The translations under genes and the position numbers were made by a program. A DNA stretch of 64,000 bases from Saccharothrix espanaensis DSM 44229. Its GTDB lineage: Bacteria > Actinomycetota > Actinomycetes > Mycobacteriales > Pseudonocardiaceae. Where the stretch lies: positions 1,364,001 to 1,428,000 of the forward strand of contig NC_019673.1 in the NCBI RefSeq assembly GCF_000328705.1, given 5' to 3'. Under the pieces are notes generated by a model. It was given only the letters and a program-made list of their open reading frames with translations, had not been told where the DNA came from and did not search any database. Shown piece by piece: positions 44,183 to 55,892 of this stretch. Each line of letters starts with the position of its first letter. Positions within the stretch are counted from its first letter, which is position 1.

Positions 44183-44645
44183 GATCGCCGAGGTCGACCC
44201 GGCCACGCTGGACGTCGGCGCGGTGGTGACCAACAGCGGCCGCGTGTCGGCCGCGAAGATGTACGAGCCGCACCCGCCGGCGCTGCCGTTCACCCCGGTG
44301 CAACTGGCCGCGCTGGACGAGGCGATCACCCTCGCGAGCCGCACCACCGGCCTGGACTTCAGCGTGTACCTGGGCGAACTCGGCTCCGACACGCGCGCCA
44401 AGGCCGAGCAGCTGCACGCCGCCACCGAGCGCCCGTCGCACGCGGTGCTGCTGGCCGTGTCGCCGGGTGAGCGCGTGGTCGAGGTGGTGACCGGCGAGGA
44501 GTCCCACCGCCGGCTCGCCGACCGCGGCGCGAAGCTCGCCGTGATGAGCATGGTCGCGTCCTTCAAGGAGGGCGACCTGGCCGGCGGCCTGGTGAGCGGC
44601 CTGCGCATGCTCACCGACCAGGCCGGGCACGCTCCGCGCTCCTGA
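44169..44645 (+). CDS. DUF5130-like protein (TPM-type fold)
   Basis: GTG 44169 gives 158 residues. The sequence FTPVQLAALDEAITLASRTTGLDFSVYLGEL followed by HAVLLAVSPGERVVEVVTGEESHRRLADRGAKLAV resembles DUF5130/TPM-domain proteins of actinobacteria. It is coupled to the small membrane protein upstream. The function is unknown, probably at the inner face of the membrane. A hairpin follows at 44656. Confidence 0.75.
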   Translation: MATGEIAEVDPATLDVGAVVTNSGRVSAAKMYEPHPPALPFTPVQLAALDEAITLASRTTGLDFSVYLGELGSDTRAKAEQLHAATERPSHAVLLAVSPGERVVEVVTGEESHRRLADRGAKLAVMSMVASFKEGDLAGGLVSGLRMLTDQAGHAPRS

Positions 44646-44655
44646 CACCGTCCAC

Positions 44656-44695
44656 GAAGGCCGCGTCCCCCGAACCCGGGCGACGCGGCCTTCGC
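44656..44695 (+). terminator. Terminator of the DUF5130-like operon
   Basis: CGAAGGCCGCGTC (44656-44668) pairs with GACGCGGCCTTCG (44683-44695); 13-bp stem, 14-base loop, 10 bases past the stop. Confidence 0.85.
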
Positions 44696-44810
44696 CATTC
44701 CCCGACACCCCAACCTCCGCGCCTGAACCCCAGCGCTCGCAGCGCCGAACCCGAAGCGCAAAGCGCCCGAAACCCGAAGCCTCAGGGCTCGGCGACCCCC
44801 GCACACGACG

Positions 44811-44840
44811 AAGGCCGCGCCCCACGAAGGGGACGCGGCC
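44811..44840 (-). terminator. Terminator of the pepN gene
   Basis: AGGCCGCG-CCCC and GGGG-A-CGCGGCCT form a hairpin with one bulge on the minus strand just past the aminopeptidase stop. Its stem resembles that of the neighbouring terminator at 44656. The roughly 110 bases between the two hairpins are non-coding, with short GCGC-rich repeats. Confidence 0.75.
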
Positions 44841-44867
44841 TCCGAGCACCGTCCGATCAGGACCGGT

Positions 44868-47429
<2,562 letters not shown>

Positions 47430-47649
47430 TGGTCACCTCGTCTGCCGGCGCCCTCGTGGTCTCGGCGCCGACCTCGTCGGAACGGGGAAGGTGTCGTGTC
47501 GGTGAACACGACAGTCGCATCCAATCACGTGAGACGGCGTTAGGTGGACTCCGTCCGAGGGAAGAGTCCGGGAGGCCGGGTGGTTGGCATGGGTGGACAC
47601 CGCAGCGGCGGAGCGCCCGACACCGCCTGAGCACGAGGAGCACCGCACC

Positions 47650-48252
47650 ATGACCACCAAGGTCGACTTCTACTTCGACCCGGCCTGCCCGTACGCCTGG
47701 ATCACCTCGCGGTGGATCCTGGAGGTCGAGAAGCAGCGCGACCTCGACCTGCACTTCCGGGTGATGAGCCTCTCCGTGCTCAACGAGGGCCAGGACGTGG
47801 ACGCGGGCTACCGCAACCTGCTCGACCGCGCCTGGGGTCCGGTCCGGGTGGCCATCGCCGCGGCGCGCCACCACGGCGAGGAGGTGCTCCGCGACCTGTA
47901 CACGGCGCTGGGCACGCGCATCCACAACGAGCGCATCAAGGACTACGACGAGGTCGTCAAGCTGGCGCTCGCGGACGTCGGGCTGCCCGCGTCGCTGGCC
48001 GAGGCGGCGCACTCGACCGAGTACGACGAGGAGTTGCGGGCCAGCCACCACCGCGGCATGGACCCGGTCGGGCAGGAGGTCGGCACGCCCACCATCCACA
48101 TCGACGGCGTGGCGTTCTTCGGTCCGGTGCTGACCAGGATCCCGCGCGGTGAAGACGCGGTGAAGGTGTTCGACGGTGCGGTGGCGCTGGCGTCGTTCCC
48201 GTACTTCTTCGAGCTCAAGCGCACCCGGACGAGCGAGCCCGACTTCTCCTGA
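47650..48252 (+). CDS. DsbA-family protein, mycothiol-dependent nitroreductase (Rv2466c)-like
   Basis: ATG 47650 after GAGGAG gives 200 residues; the frame is open upstream but not protein-like. The fold is thioredoxin with a helical insertion, as in Rv2466c: [29 protein letters not shown], LARALGxxR-like helices and GVGTPTI-type cis-Pro loop ([18 protein letters not shown]). The active motif reads Cys-Pro-Tyr-Ala, so the second Cys of the usual CxxC is missing and the enzyme would act through one thiol. It may use mycothiol as reductant against oxidative or nitro-compound stress. Confidence 0.85.
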   Translation: MTTKVDFYFDPACPYAWITSRWILEVEKQRDLDLHFRVMSLSVLNEGQDVDAGYRNLLDRAWGPVRVAIAAARHHGEEVLRDLYTALGTRIHNERIKDYDEVVKLALADVGLPASLAEAAHSTEYDEELRASHHRGMDPVGQEVGTPTIHIDGVAFFGPVLTRIPRGEDAVKVFDGAVALASFPYFFELKRTRTSEPDFS

Positions 48253-48276
48253 GCCCGACTTCTCGTGCAGCCCGGT

Positions 48277-48317
48277 TTGTGACACTCTGAGGCAGAAAGT
48301 GCCCCAGAGTGTCACAA
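48277..48317. promoter_or_regulatory. 13-bp inverted repeat upstream of aldehyde dehydrogenase
   Basis: TTGTGACACTCTG (48277-48289) and CAGAGTGTCACAA (48305-48317) are perfect inverted copies around a 15-base spacer, ending 17 bases before the start codon. It could be a terminator for the DsbA-like gene, but its closeness to the next start and TGTGACA/TGTCACA half-sites fit an operator at least as well. Confidence 0.55.
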
Positions 48318-48334
48318 CATCCGGGAGTCAGGTC

Positions 48335-49690
48335 ATGATCGAGATCGTCAACCCGACCACCGAAGAGGTCGTCGGCACGGTCCGCGCGGGCACGCCCGGC
48401 GACGTGGACGCCGCCGTCACCAGGGCCGCCGCCGCGTTCCCGACCTGGGCCGCCACCCCCGTCGACGAGCGCGCGGCCACCGCGCGGCGGATCGCCGAGG
48501 GCCTCGCCGCGCGGGCGGACGAGCTGGCCTCGACCATGACCACCGAGATGGGCACGCCCCGCACGTTCGCGACGAAGGTGCAGGTCCCGAACCCGGTCGG
48601 GATCGCGCACGGGATCGCCGACGCGCTGGAGGCCGGCTACTTCGCCGACACCGAGATCGGCAACTCGCTGATCCTGCGCGAGCCGGTCGGCGTGGTCGGC
48701 GCGATCACGCCGTGGAACTTCCCGCTCCAGCAGATGGTCGCCAAGGTCGTGCCCGCGCTCGCCGCCGGCAACACCGTCGTGCTCAAGCCCAGCGAGCTGG
48801 CCCCGCTCACCGCCGACCTGCTGGCCGAGGTGCTCACCGCGGCCGGCGTGCCGCACGGCGTGTTCGAGCTGGTGCACGGCACCGGGCCGGTGGTCGGCGA
48901 GGCGCTCGCCGGGCACCCGATGGTGGACGCGGTGTCGTTCACCGGGTCGACCCGCGCCGGCCGCCGGGTCTCGGAGCTGGCCGCCGCGACGGTCAAGCGG
49001 GTCGCGCTGGAACTGGGCGGCAAGTCCGCCAACGTGGTGCTCGACGACGCCGACCTGGCCCGCGCGGTGAAGATCGGCGTCGCCAACGCGTTCATGAACA
49101 ACGGCCAGGCGTGCAGCGCGTGGACCCGCCTGCTGGTGCCCGCCGACCGGCACGACGAGGCGCTGGAAATCGCGGTCGCCGCCGCCGCCAAGTACGTGCC
49201 GGGCGACCCGGCCCTGCCCACCACGCGGATCGGCCCGGCGGTGTCCGCCGCGCAGCGCGACCGGGTCGTCGGCTACATCCGGCGCGGCGTCGAGGAAGGC
49301 GCGGTGCTCGCCCTCGGCGGCCCGGACTCGCCCACCGAGCGGGGTTTCCACGTCGCGCCGACCGTGTTCGGCAACGTCCGGCCGGACATGGCGATCGCCC
49401 AGGAGGAGATCTTCGGCCCGGTGCTGTCCGTGCTGCCCTGCGCCGACGAGGACGACGCCGTCCGGATCGCCAACTCCACCATCTACGGGTTGGGCGGCGC
49501 GGTGTTCTCCGCCGACCCGGAGCGCGCGCTGGCCGTGGCCAAGCGCCTGCGCACCGGCCAGGTGGACATCAACGGCGCGGCGTTCAACACCGCGGCCCCG
49601 TTCGGCGGCTACCGGCAGTCGGGCAACGGCCGCGAGTTCGGCCGGTTCGGGCTCGACGAGTTCACCGAGGTGAAGTCCGTCCAGCGGTAG
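48335..49690 (+). CDS. Aldehyde dehydrogenase, NAD(P)-dependent
   Basis: ATG 48335 after GGGAG gives 451 residues, slightly shorter than the usual 480-500 because the N-terminus begins directly with [40 protein letters not shown] is the cofactor-binding start, [11 protein letters not shown] follows, Glu in LELGGKSAN is the general base and Cys in [11 protein letters not shown] the nucleophile. [12 protein letters not shown] and [13 protein letters not shown] complete the family signature. The substrate is unknown. It is flanked by an inverted repeat upstream and a terminator downstream. Confidence 0.95.
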   Translation: MIEIVNPTTEEVVGTVRAGTPGDVDAAVTRAAAAFPTWAATPVDERAATARRIAEGLAARADELASTMTTEMGTPRTFATKVQVPNPVGIAHGIADALEAGYFADTEIGNSLILREPVGVVGAITPWNFPLQQMVAKVVPALAAGNTVVLKPSELAPLTADLLAEVLTAAGVPHGVFELVHGTGPVVGEALAGHPMVDAVSFTGSTRAGRRVSELAAATVKRVALELGGKSANVVLDDADLARAVKIGVANAFMNNGQACSAWTRLLVPADRHDEALEIAVAAAAKYVPGDPALPTTRIGPAVSAAQRDRVVGYIRRGVEEGAVLALGGPDSPTERGFHVAPTVFGNVRPDMAIAQEEIFGPVLSVLPCADEDDAVRIANSTIYGLGGAVFSADPERALAVAKRLRTGQVDINGAAFNTAAPFGGYRQSGNGREFGRFGLDEFTEVKSVQR

Positions 49691-49696
49691 CGGGTC

Positions 49697-49736
49697 GATC
49701 GGGGTCCCAGGGCTGGGACGGCCCGGGACCCCGATC
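49697..49736 (+). terminator. Terminator of aldehyde dehydrogenase gene
   Basis: GATCGGGGTCCC (49697-49708) pairs with GGGACCCCGATC (49725-49736), a 12-bp stem starting 6 bases after the stop codon. The following stretch to 50028 holds no gene that I can support. Confidence 0.85.
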
Positions 49737-50028
49737 ACAACCCCCCTTGACGTCGGCGCGCACCGGGCACGCCGGCGGGCTGCGCGTTCACGGTCGGCTG
49801 AATTCACCCCGCGAAGGACCACCGCGTCCCGCCCACCAGGCGCTGCTGGGGAGAACAGCCCCGCCACGCGCACGACGCCGTCCCGATCTCCGGGACGGGT
49901 ACGAGCCTGCCGGATCCGCGTCGCTTGGCATACCGGTGAACTCCGCACATCCGCGACCGGGGGTCGGCCCGGCCCCCTAAGCTTCGGCGGGCACCTCCAG
50001 GGAGGCGCGAAGGGGCCAGAGGGGGGCG

Positions 50029-52425
50029 ATGACGACCGGACGCGCCCGCGCGGCACTGCCCGCGCCGGTGATCGAACTCGTCGGCCGGGAGGCGCTGGCC
50101 GCGGCGACCGCGGACCGGCTGCTGGCCGGCCACCGGATGGTGACGCTGGCCGGGCCGGGCGGCGTGGGCAAGACCGTGCTGGCGCTGGAGGTGGCCCGGC
50201 GCTGCCGCGACCGGCGGGCGGGCACCGTGGCCGTCGCGCACCTGGGCGACACCACCCGGCCCGACGAGCTGCACCGCGAGGTGGTGCGCGCGGTCGGCGT
50301 GAACGACCAGTCCTGCGCCGACCCGGTGGACGTGCTGGTGGACTTCCTGCGGGGCCGGGAACTGCTGCTCGTGCTGGACAACTGCGAGCAGATCCTGGAC
50401 GCCGTCGGCGACCTGTGCTCGGTGCTGCTGGAGGAGGCGCCCGGGGTGCGGGTGCTGGCCACCAGCCGGCAGCACCTGGGCATCGCGGGCGAGCACACCG
50501 CGCTGGTGCCGCCGCTGTCGGTGCACGCCGACGACGCGGCCAGGTCCGACGCGATGTGCCTGCTGCTGCGCCGCGCCGAGGCGGCCGGCCGGCGGATCAC
50601 CGCCGACGACGACTGGGGCGCGCTGGCCGAACTCGTCGCCTGGTCCAGCGGGCTGCCGCTGGTGCTGGAGCTGGTCGCGGTGCGGCTGGGCGGCGGCATG
50701 TCGCCCCGGCAGATCCTGGACCGGCTCGACGGCGGCCGGCTGCTGGCCACCCGCACCCGCCGGGTCCGGCCGCACCACCGCACCCTGGAGCAGACCCTGG
50801 ACTGGTCCTACGGCCTGTGCTCGGCCGGGCAGCGCCGGCTGCTGGCCCGGATCTCGGTGTTCGCGGGCGGCTTCACCCTCGACACGGTCGAGAAGGTGTG
50901 CTCCGGCAACGGGATCGGTGAGCACGAGGTGCTCGACCTGCTGGCCGACCTGGTCGCCCAGTCGCTGGTGCAGGCCGGTCCCGACGGGCGTTACCACCAG
51001 CTCCAGCCGGTCCGCGAGTACGGCCAGCGCCGGCTGCGCGCGGCGGGCGAGGAGCAGGGCCTGCGGGACGCGCACAGCGCGTTCTTCCGCGACCTGGCGG
51101 GCGAACTGGCCACCACCTGGTACTCCCCGGACGAGGTGGCGCTGCTCCAGCGCGGCTACGACGAGATGCCGAACTTCCGGGCGGCGCTGCACCACTGCGC
51201 CACCACGCCCGGCCTGGCCGGGCTCGGCCTGGCCCTGCTGCACGACCTGGCCCGGCTGCGGGTGCAGTTCTTCTTCGCCATGCTCGGCGAGTTCCGGGGC
51301 TGGTTCCGCACCCTGCTCGACCTCACCCCGGTGGAGCCGACCCCGGAGCGGATCGGCGCGACCGTGCAGCTCGGCTGGACCATGCTGTGCCAGGGCTCGC
51401 AGCACGACGCCGGTGTGGTCCTGGCACAGCTGCGCGAGCTGGTCGGCGACCGGGACGACGTCGCGCCGGCCGTGCTGCTGGAGGGCGCCTACGCGATGCT
51501 CGTCGAGGGCGACCCGAGGTGCATCGGGCTGCTGCGCCGCGCGGTGGACCTGTTCGCGGTGATGGGCCCGGAGTACCGGGGCGACCGCGGCAACTTCAAG
51601 CTGATCTGGGCGCTGGCCGCCGGGTTCTACGGCGACGAGGCGACCGGGGTGGCCGCGGCCGAGGACTACCTGGCCGACGCGCGGGCCGCGGGCGGCGAGT
51701 GGGCGATCAGCTGGGCGTTGTGGGCGCGCGGCCTGGCTCCGCTGCGGCACGGCTCGCCGGCAGAGGCGGTGTCGTGGTTCCGGGCCGGTCTGGAGATCCA
51801 GGTCGGGCTGCGCGAGCAGTGGGGCAGCACCTGGTCGGCCGAGGCGATCGGGTGGGCGCTGGCGGGTGTCGCGGAGCACGACGGGGCGTCGTCCGACCTG
51901 CTGGAGACCGCGGCGGAACTGCTCGGCGCGGCGGTGCTGATGCGGGCCGCGACCGGGGTGGCGATCACCGGGCTGGTGCCGTTCCGGCGGGAGCGGGAGA
52001 AGGCGCACGCCACCGTCGTGGCCCGGTTGGGCTCGGCCCGCTACCAGGCCGCCTACGACCGCGGCCAGGCGCTGGCCGGCCGCGACGACGTGTACGCGCT
52101 GGCGTTGCGGCCCGAGGTGCGCCGGACACCGCCGGCGGACGTGACGCTGGCCGACCTGTCCCCGCGCCAGCGCGAGGTCGCCGTCCTGGTCTCCCAGGGG
52201 CACCCGAACCACGAGATCGCCCGACGGCTGCACCTGTCGGTGTCGACCGTGGAGAACCACCTGACGGCCATCTTCGCCAAGGTCTCGGTCACCAACCGGG
52301 TCGAACTCGGCACGTGGGTCGGCGCCCAGAACGGCTTGCCCCGCAACGGCTTACCCTCGCCCGGCCTACCCCAGCACGACTCACCCCGCCACGGTCCGAC
52401 ACCGAACGGCCCGGCACCTCGATGA
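50029..52425 (+). CDS. LuxR-family regulator with AAA/NB-ARC-type ATPase domain
   Basis: ATG 50029 follows GAGGGGGG and gives 798 residues. Residues 17-260 form an ATPase: Walker A in LAGPGGVGKTVLALE, Walker B in LLLVLDNCEQILD, sensor LATSRQHLG, and the SGLPLVLELVAVRL motif. The centre (260-690) is helical, TPR-like. Residues about 700-765 are a LuxR helix-turn-helix (LSPRQREVAVLVSQGHPNHEIARRLHLSVSTVENHLTAIFAKVSVTNRVEL). A Pro/Asn-rich tail with repeated NGLP units ends the protein. Such proteins sense a ligand and activate secondary-metabolism or stress operons; the target here is not evident. Confidence 0.93.
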   Translation: MTTGRARAALPAPVIELVGREALAAATADRLLAGHRMVTLAGPGGVGKTVLALEVARRCRDRRAGTVAVAHLGDTTRPDELHREVVRAVGVNDQSCADPVDVLVDFLRGRELLLVLDNCEQILDAVGDLCSVLLEEAPGVRVLATSRQHLGIAGEHTALVPPLSVHADDAARSDAMCLLLRRAEAAGRRITADDDWGALAELVAWSSGLPLVLELVAVRLGGGMSPRQILDRLDGGRLLATRTRRVRPHHRTLEQTLDWSYGLCSAGQRRLLARISVFAGGFTLDTVEKVCSGNGIGEHEVLDLLADLVAQSLVQAGPDGRYHQLQPVREYGQRRLRAAGEEQGLRDAHSAFFRDLAGELATTWYSPDEVALLQRGYDEMPNFRAALHHCATTPGLAGLGLALLHDLARLRVQFFFAMLGEFRGWFRTLLDLTPVEPTPERIGATVQLGWTMLCQGSQHDAGVVLAQLRELVGDRDDVAPAVLLEGAYAMLVEGDPRCIGLLRRAVDLFAVMGPEYRGDRGNFKLIWALAAGFYGDEATGVAAAEDYLADARAAGGEWAISWALWARGLAPLRHGSPAEAVSWFRAGLEIQVGLREQWGSTWSAEAIGWALAGVAEHDGASSDLLETAAELLGAAVLMRAATGVAITGLVPFRREREKAHATVVARLGSARYQAAYDRGQALAGRDDVYALALRPEVRRTPPADVTLADLSPRQREVAVLVSQGHPNHEIARRLHLSVSTVENHLTAIFAKVSVTNRVELGTWVGAQNGLPRNGLPSPGLPQHDSPRHGPTPNGPAPR

Positions 52426-52536
52426 GCGCGGACTGCTCGCCCGACGACTCCGACCGACCCGCCGCCCACAGCCCCGCCGCCCACAGCCCCGCCGACCACG
52501 CCGCCGCCGGCACGTCGTCCACGGCCGGTCCGGCGA

Positions 52537-53250
52537 TCACGCCCGCAGCACCCCGTCCACCAGGCGCGGCACGGCGGTGCTCACGTTCACCTGGGAGGCC
52601 AGGGCCACGTCCGCGCCGTGCCCGCTCGCGATCAGCTCCCGCCCGGACACGCACCCGGCCAGCACGTCCTCCACCGGCGACCGGGCGAACACCTCCGCCG
52701 CCACGGCCGCCTCGACCGACGCCGCCCCGTACCCGAGCAGCGACGCCAGCACCGCGCCCGCGCCGAGCAGGTCCTCCACCGAGGGGCGCAGCGGGCCCCG
52801 GTGCGCGTCGGCGGGGCTGTTGATGTGCACGCCCCACCGCTCGCCGGCCGCGATCACGCCGATCGGCCCGCCCCGGGCCAGGTCACGGGCCGCCGTGGCG
52901 ACCGCGCGGGCGTTGCGCAGGCACCCGGCCAGCACCAGCGACTCGGTGGCCGCCGCCAGGTCGCACAGGGTCGCCCCGTTGGGTGAGGGCAGCTCCAGTT
53001 CGGTGCCCGCCGGGAGTTCGACCAGCGACGACGGCCGCAGCGTCCACGACGGGTCGGCGGGCCGGGCCGCGTGCGCCCGGTCGGTCCAGCGCACCGGCCG
53101 CACCGAGCCGCCCCGCCCGACGATGATGTCGGCCGCCGTGCTGAACGACAGCACGTCCACGACCACCAGCACGGCGCACAGCCCGCCGAGCGCCGCGACG
53201 CCTTCGTCGCCCCATTCCACCCGCAGCTGGTATCCCTCTTGACCGAACAC
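52537..53250 (-). CDS. comB: 2-phosphosulfolactate phosphatase-like protein (ComB family)
   Basis: GTG 53250 gives 237 residues. LVVVDVLSFSTAADIIVGRGGSV at the N-terminus, the LELPSPNGATL segment and AAGERW are ComB-family motifs with the conserved Asp and Ser. In coenzyme M or sulfolactate pathways ComB dephosphorylates phosphosulfolactate; in actinobacteria lacking coenzyme M the role is not established. Its start lies only 10 bp from that of rpiB on the other strand, so the two promoters must overlap each other's coding region. Confidence 0.85.
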   Translation of the reverse strand: MFGQEGYQLRVEWGDEGVAALGGLCAVLVVVDVLSFSTAADIIVGRGGSVRPVRWTDRAHAARPADPSWTLRPSSLVELPAGTELELPSPNGATLCDLAAATESLVLAGCLRNARAVATAARDLARGGPIGVIAAGERWGVHINSPADAHRGPLRPSVEDLLGAGAVLASLLGYGAASVEAAVAAEVFARSPVEDVLAGCVSGRELIASGHGADVALASQVNVSTAVPRLVDGVLRA

Positions 53251-53260
53251 CCGAGCAAGG

Positions 53261-53746
53261 ATGGCAGACTCACCGGACGTGCGCGTTTACCTGGGATCCG
53301 ACCATGCGGGCTTCGAGCTGAAGGCCCACCTCGCGAAGCACCTGTCCGAAGCCGGCCACGACGTGGTCGACGTCGGCCCGGCGGTGTACGACGCGGAGGA
53401 CGACTACCCCCCGTTCTGCATCGAGGCGGCCCGCCGGGTGGTGGCCGACGAGGGCAGCCTCGGCGTCGTGATCGGCGGCTCCGGCAACGGCGAGCAGATC
53501 GCCGCCAACAAGGTGCCCGGCGCGCGGGCCGCGCTGGCCTACAGCGTGGAGACCGCGCGGCTCGCGCGGGAGCACAACGACGCGCAGCTGATCGGCGTCG
53601 GCGCGCGGATGCACTCGGCGCAGGAGGCGACCGCGATCGTCGAGGCGTTCCTGGCCACCCCGTTCTCCGACCAGCCCCGGCACGCCCGTCGGATCGCGGT
53701 CCTGAGCGACTACGAGCGCACCGGAGAGGCCCCGGAACTGCCCTGA
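53261..53746 (+). CDS. rpiB: Ribose-5-phosphate isomerase B
   Basis: The 161-residue protein has the RpiB/LacAB fold: YLGSDHAGFELKAHL (catalytic region with His), VDVGPAVYDAEDDYPPFCIEAAR, GVVIGGSGNGEQIAANKVPGARAAL with the phosphate loop, and EHNDAQLIGVGARM. The GGSGNG motif with Ser in place of the catalytic Cys (GTGIG-type) is the actinobacterial variant that uses Glu. It interconverts ribose- and ribulose-5-phosphate. It overlaps the next gene by one base (TGATG). Confidence 0.94.
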   Translation: MADSPDVRVYLGSDHAGFELKAHLAKHLSEAGHDVVDVGPAVYDAEDDYPPFCIEAARRVVADEGSLGVVIGGSGNGEQIAANKVPGARAALAYSVETARLAREHNDAQLIGVGARMHSAQEATAIVEAFLATPFSDQPRHARRIAVLSDYERTGEAPELP

Positions 53747-54402
53747 TGATCCGGGAACTGCTGTTCGAGGACCTGGACGGGACGTTCGCGCCCGATCCGG
53801 AGACGGTCATCGACGCCGCCGCGGCGGACCCCCGCTACCTGGACCGGGTGCCGGGGCTGCTGGCCCTGCTCGCCGCGCCCGGGACCGAGCGCTACCACCG
53901 CTTCCTGGCGGTGCAGGCGCTCGCGTCCTGGGGCTGCGGCGCGGTCTACCCGGTGGTGGCGGCCACCGCCGAGGCCGGCCGCCGCTCGCCGTGGCTGGGC
54001 GTGGTGCGCGACCTGACCGGCCGGGACCGGACGTTCCCGGAGCTGGCCGGCGCGGTCGCCGAAGGCCGTCGGCACACGGCGGGCACCGACGCGGAGCCCG
54101 CCCGGATCGCCGCGCTGGCCGCCCTCGTGGGGCTGGGCGACGAGCTGTTCTTCGACTGGCAGCTGGCCTACGCGGCCGACGAGCCGGCAGCGGCGGACGC
54201 GGTGGCCGAGGTCGTGGCGCGCGGCGTGGACCGGACCGACGAAGCCGACTTCGACCGCGTGCTCCAGCTCGCCGGCCTGTGCGCGGTGCTCGGCCGGCAC
54301 GACCGGGCGCGCGCCGTGCCGCTCGCGGAGCGCCTGCTGCGCAAGGACACCCGGCTCAGCGTGCGGGTCCACCTGCGTCCGGTGGTGGCGATCGGTGCCT
54401 GA
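53746..54402 (+). CDS. Hypothetical protein, helical
   Basis: ATG 53746 in the TGATG overlap with rpiB gives 218 residues, and its end overlaps the nei start by eight bases, so it is translationally coupled to both neighbours. The sequence is Ala/Leu/Asp-rich and helical, perhaps HEAT-like (YHRFLAVQALASWGCGAVYPVVAA, PARIAALAALVGLGDELFF). No family is recognised and no membrane segment is visible. Its position between rpiB and nei is the only clue to its role. Confidence 0.7.
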   Translation: MIRELLFEDLDGTFAPDPETVIDAAAADPRYLDRVPGLLALLAAPGTERYHRFLAVQALASWGCGAVYPVVAATAEAGRRSPWLGVVRDLTGRDRTFPELAGAVAEGRRHTAGTDAEPARIAALAALVGLGDELFFDWQLAYAADEPAAADAVAEVVARGVDRTDEADFDRVLQLAGLCAVLGRHDRARAVPLAERLLRKDTRLSVRVHLRPVVAIGA

Positions 54403-55198
54403 GGGCCACACCCTGCACCGGCTCGCCCGGCTGCACCGCCGCCGGTACGTGGGCGCGCCCGTCGCGGTCACCAGCCCGCAGGGCCGGTTCCACGCGTCCA
54501 CTGTGGACGGACGAGTGCTGCTCCGCGCGGAGGCGCACGGCAAGCACCTGTTCCACGTCTACGGACCGGACGCCACCGTGCACGTCCACCTGGGCCTGTA
54601 CGGCACGTTCAGCGAGTACCCGCACCCGGTCGTCGAGCCGGTCGGCCAGGTCCGGATGCGCCTGGTCGGTCCGACGCACTGGACGGACCTGCGCGGACCC
54701 ACCCGGTGCGAGGTGCTGACCGACGTCGAGGTGGCCGCGCTGCGCGCCCGGCTCGGCCCGGACCCGCTGCGCCGCGACGCGCGTCCCGACCTCGCGTTCG
54801 CCCGCATCGCCAAGTCCCGCAAGTCGATCGGCGTGCTGCTGATGGACCAGGACGTCATCGCGGGCGTCGGCAACGTCTACCGCGCCGAGGTCCTGTTCCG
54901 CCACGGCCTGCACCCGCTGACGCCGGGCAACAAGGTCGACCGCGCGCTGTGGGACCTGATGTGGGCGGACCTGGTGGTGCTGATGCGCCACGGCGTGAAG
55001 GTCGGCCGGATCGACACCGTGCGCCCCGAGCACCTGCCCGCCGCCACCGGCCGCGCCCCGCGCGAGGACCGGCACGGCGGCGAGGTCTACGTCTACCGGC
55101 GCACCGGGATGCCGTGCCTGGTCTGCGGCACGCCCGTGGCGATGGCCGACCTGGCCGCCCGCAACCTGTACTGGTGCCCTGGCTGCCAACCGGAGTAG
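54395..55198 (+). CDS. nei: Fpg/Nei-family DNA glycosylase
   Basis: GTG 54395 gives 267 residues. After removal of Met the N-terminus is Pro-Glu-Gly-His (PEGHTLHRLAR), with the catalytic Pro1 and Glu2 of the family. MRLVG and the helix-two-turn-helix region DVIAGVGNVYRAEVLFRHGLHPLTPGN follow, and a C-terminal zinc finger CLVCGTPV ... YWCPGCQ supplies four Cys. It excises oxidised bases and cleaves abasic sites. PEGHT rather than PEGPE places it in the Nei2 branch. It ends the rpiB-nei operon. Confidence 0.94.
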   Translation: MPEGHTLHRLARLHRRRYVGAPVAVTSPQGRFHASTVDGRVLLRAEAHGKHLFHVYGPDATVHVHLGLYGTFSEYPHPVVEPVGQVRMRLVGPTHWTDLRGPTRCEVLTDVEVAALRARLGPDPLRRDARPDLAFARIAKSRKSIGVLLMDQDVIAGVGNVYRAEVLFRHGLHPLTPGNKVDRALWDLMWADLVVLMRHGVKVGRIDTVRPEHLPAATGRAPREDRHGGEVYVYRRTGMPCLVCGTPVAMADLAARNLYWCPGCQPE

Positions 55199-55199
55199 C

Positions 55200-55275
55200 G
55201 CCTTCCCCCTGAACCGCGACCTCTGCATCGCGACCTCTGCATCGCGACCCCTGAACCACAGCCACTGGATCGCGA
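55200..55275. repeat. Short degenerate repeats downstream of nei
   Basis: Copies of CTGCATCGCGACCT and CTGAACC(G/A)C units occur in tandem between nei and the toxin operon. The first copies partly overlap the nei stop. No hairpin is evident. Confidence 0.6.
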
Positions 55276-55391
55276 CATCGTGACCCGGCGCGGCCGTACC
55301 CGGTACGCCGGGAACCGCTCGCCGCTCGCGCCGTCGAAGCTAACGGAAACAGGTCCGCGAACGATCAGCCGGCAGGAGAAGGGGGCGTGGG

Positions 55392-55883
55392 GTGACCGAT
55401 CCCGTGTTCGGCGGCGACGAAGTCCGCACGGAGCAGGAAATCGCCCGGTGGGTGGCGGGTGTCGCGGCGAAAGCCGAGAAGTACCAGGAGATGAGCCGGC
55501 AGGTCGCCGAGGTGGCGGTCGCCGAGGTGTCCAAGGACGGCCTCGTGCGGCTCAGCGTCGGGGCGTCCGGCGCGTTGCAGAACATCGAGATCTCCGACAA
55601 GGCGCGCGAGGTGTCCGGCGCGACCCTCGCCGCGTCGATCATGACGACCATGCGCCGGGCGCAGTCCCGGATCGCGGGCCGGGTGTCCGAGATCGTGACC
55701 GCGGTCGGCGTGGAGGAACCGGGAACCGCCGACGCGCTGGTCTCGTCCTACCGGCAGCGTTTCCCCGAGCCTTCGTCCGACACCCCTCCGTGGGCGGACC
55801 AGGTGCGGCCGACCACGCCGCCGCCCGCCCGGCGGCCCGTCCAGGACGACGAGGACTGGGACGGTCCTTCCGTCACCGAGTAG
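55392..55883 (+). CDS. YbaB/EbfC-family protein of the type VII-type toxin operon
   Basis: GTG 55392 follows AGGAGAAGGGGG and gives 163 residues. Residues 25-105 fit the YbaB fold: a helix (KAEKYQEMSRQVAEVAVAEV), strands with GLVRLSVGASGALQNIEI, and a long helix (SGATLAASIMTTMRRAQSRI). The tail is Pro/Asp-rich. YbaB-like proteins occur at the head of ESX-type toxin operons in actinomycetes, where they may be adaptors or secreted partners; the exact role is not known. The EspC-like gene follows after 9 bp. Confidence 0.82.
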   Translation: MTDPVFGGDEVRTEQEIARWVAGVAAKAEKYQEMSRQVAEVAVAEVSKDGLVRLSVGASGALQNIEISDKAREVSGATLAASIMTTMRRAQSRIAGRVSEIVTAVGVEEPGTADALVSSYRQRFPEPSSDTPPWADQVRPTTPPPARRPVQDDEDWDGPSVTE

Positions 55884-55892
55884 GGGGTTCGC

